From contig JBECUI020000025.1 in the NCBI GenBank assembly GCA_040954595.2, positions 419,406 through 483,405 on the forward strand: DNA of 64,000 nucleotides. The letters are read 5' to 3'. The position numbers and the translations under genes were made by a program. The notes under the pieces were generated by a model. It was not told the DNA's origin and made no database searches. It saw nothing but the letters and a program-made list of their open reading frames with translations. Of the stretch, positions 63,582 to 64,000 are shown in pieces; position 1 is the stretch's first letter; every line of letters begins with the position of its first letter. Origin of the DNA: Balanoglossus misakiensis. Its lineage: Eukaryota; Hemichordata.

Positions 63582-64000
63582 TGCAAATTGATACAGAACA
63601 GAAGCAAGCAATTACCAGTCTATCAAACACCGTTGTACATGCCAGTGCCGGAAGTGGAAAAACATCCGTTATTGCACAACGCTACCTCTACCTCGTCCAA
63701 GAAAAACAGGTACCTATACAATCAATCCTCTGCCTGACCTTTACGCGTAAGGCAGCAGGTGAAATGCATGAACGCATATATCATCTGCTCCGAAAGCAGA
63801 CCGGCACCCCCTTTGTAGAAGAACAGTTAAAAACCTTCGACCGGAATAATATTAGCACCATTGATAGCTTCTGTACCGATATTGTACGCAATAACGCATT
63901 GTATTTCGGCATTCAATCCGCCGGTCCCACACCCCCTTGGGAACACCGGGACATCTTACATCGCATAGCCCTGGAAACAGTGGAGAAGAATCAGGAATCT
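63578..64000 (+). CDS. addA: AddA/UvrD-family helicase-nuclease, N-terminal part
   Basis: The ATG at 63578 overlaps the AddB stop (ATGA); a second ATG follows directly. The 141 residues visible contain the Q motif TEQKQAITSL, Walker A HASAGSGKTSV, motif Ia LTFTRKAAGEMHERI and STIDSFCTDIV, the superfamily 1 helicase order seen in AddA. The gene runs off the right edge. With the AddB-like gene it forms a double-strand-break processing pair. Confidence 0.88.
   Translation, partial: MMQIDTEQKQAITSLSNTVVHASAGSGKTSVIAQRYLYLVQEKQVPIQSILCLTFTRKAAGEMHERIYHLLRKQTGTPFVEEQLKTFDRNNISTIDSFCTDIVRNNALYFGIQSAGPTPPWEHRDILHRIALETVEKNQES

Overview
The window looks like a chromosomal segment of a spirochaete (order Spirochaetales; Treponema or Spirochaeta-like). 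This is an inference from three things: secreted binding proteins whose mature ends begin with short Ala/Gly/Glu-rich stretches (AEGNQES, ATGTAEGG, AAGSSEGQ), a DapL-type lysine/DAP route, and an AddAB-like nuclease-helicase pair. Two compositional zones are clear by eye. Bases 1-12151 and about 60600-64000 are moderately GC-rich, compact core sequence. Bases 12152 to about 60600 are markedly AT-rich and behave like a large accessory region full of transport operons, defence-type genes, duplications and gene debris.

Left core (1-12151): end of an HflC-like gene, murE and ddl in a coupled run (peptidoglycan precursors), a nitroreductase on the other strand, a large membrane protein of unknown function, dapL, cdd, a small HMA metal-binding protein, then rpsD and a MalG-MalF-MalE sugar ABC transporter on the minus strand, and a divergent YHS-domain secreted protein. 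Several of these genes have a sigma70-type promoter whose -10 box ends only 6-13 bases before the start codon, so their mRNAs are probably leaderless or nearly so.

Accessory region, part 1 (12152-27400): a remnant of a sugar-phosphate isomerase/epimerase; a nucleoside uptake and cleavage operon (nucleoside hydrolase, two permeases, double ATPase, BmpA-type binding protein) with a divergent LacI regulator and paired operator-like repeats; a truncated second copy of the YHS gene; a three-gene candidate restriction-modification-like set (EcoRI-family adenine methyltransferase, ORF6N protein, DUF262-HNH nuclease); a DUF2971 gene coupled to a frameshifted PIN-like gene; and a second PIN-like gene.

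Part 2 (27400-46100): D-lyxose isomerase (two nearly identical copies about 10 kb apart), PfkB kinase, class II aldolase and an Rbs-type ABC transporter; decayed genes, including a GmrSD-like DUF262-DUF1524 pseudogene; a methyltransferase; and a five-gene TRAP-TAXI / opine dehydrogenase / enolase-superfamily / ornithine-cyclodeaminase operon that looks like an uptake and catabolism route for an amino-acid derivative.

Part 3 (46100-60600): a minus-strand operon made of a DeoR regulator, M42 peptidase homologue, BtpA/SgcQ-family protein, FGGY kinase, lipoprotein binding protein, double ATPase and two permeases. It is followed by a truncated second ornithine-cyclodeaminase copy, a GNAT acetyltransferase, a dihydrofolate-reductase-like protein, a partial second ORF6N copy, and broken quinone-oxidoreductase and AlkC genes.

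Right core (60600-64000): a small ABM-like protein, the last codons of an otherwise missing gene that overlap the start of an AddB-like nuclease (itself frameshifted), and the start of an AddA/UvrD-type helicase running off the window. No rRNA, tRNA, CRISPR array or recognisable transposase was found.
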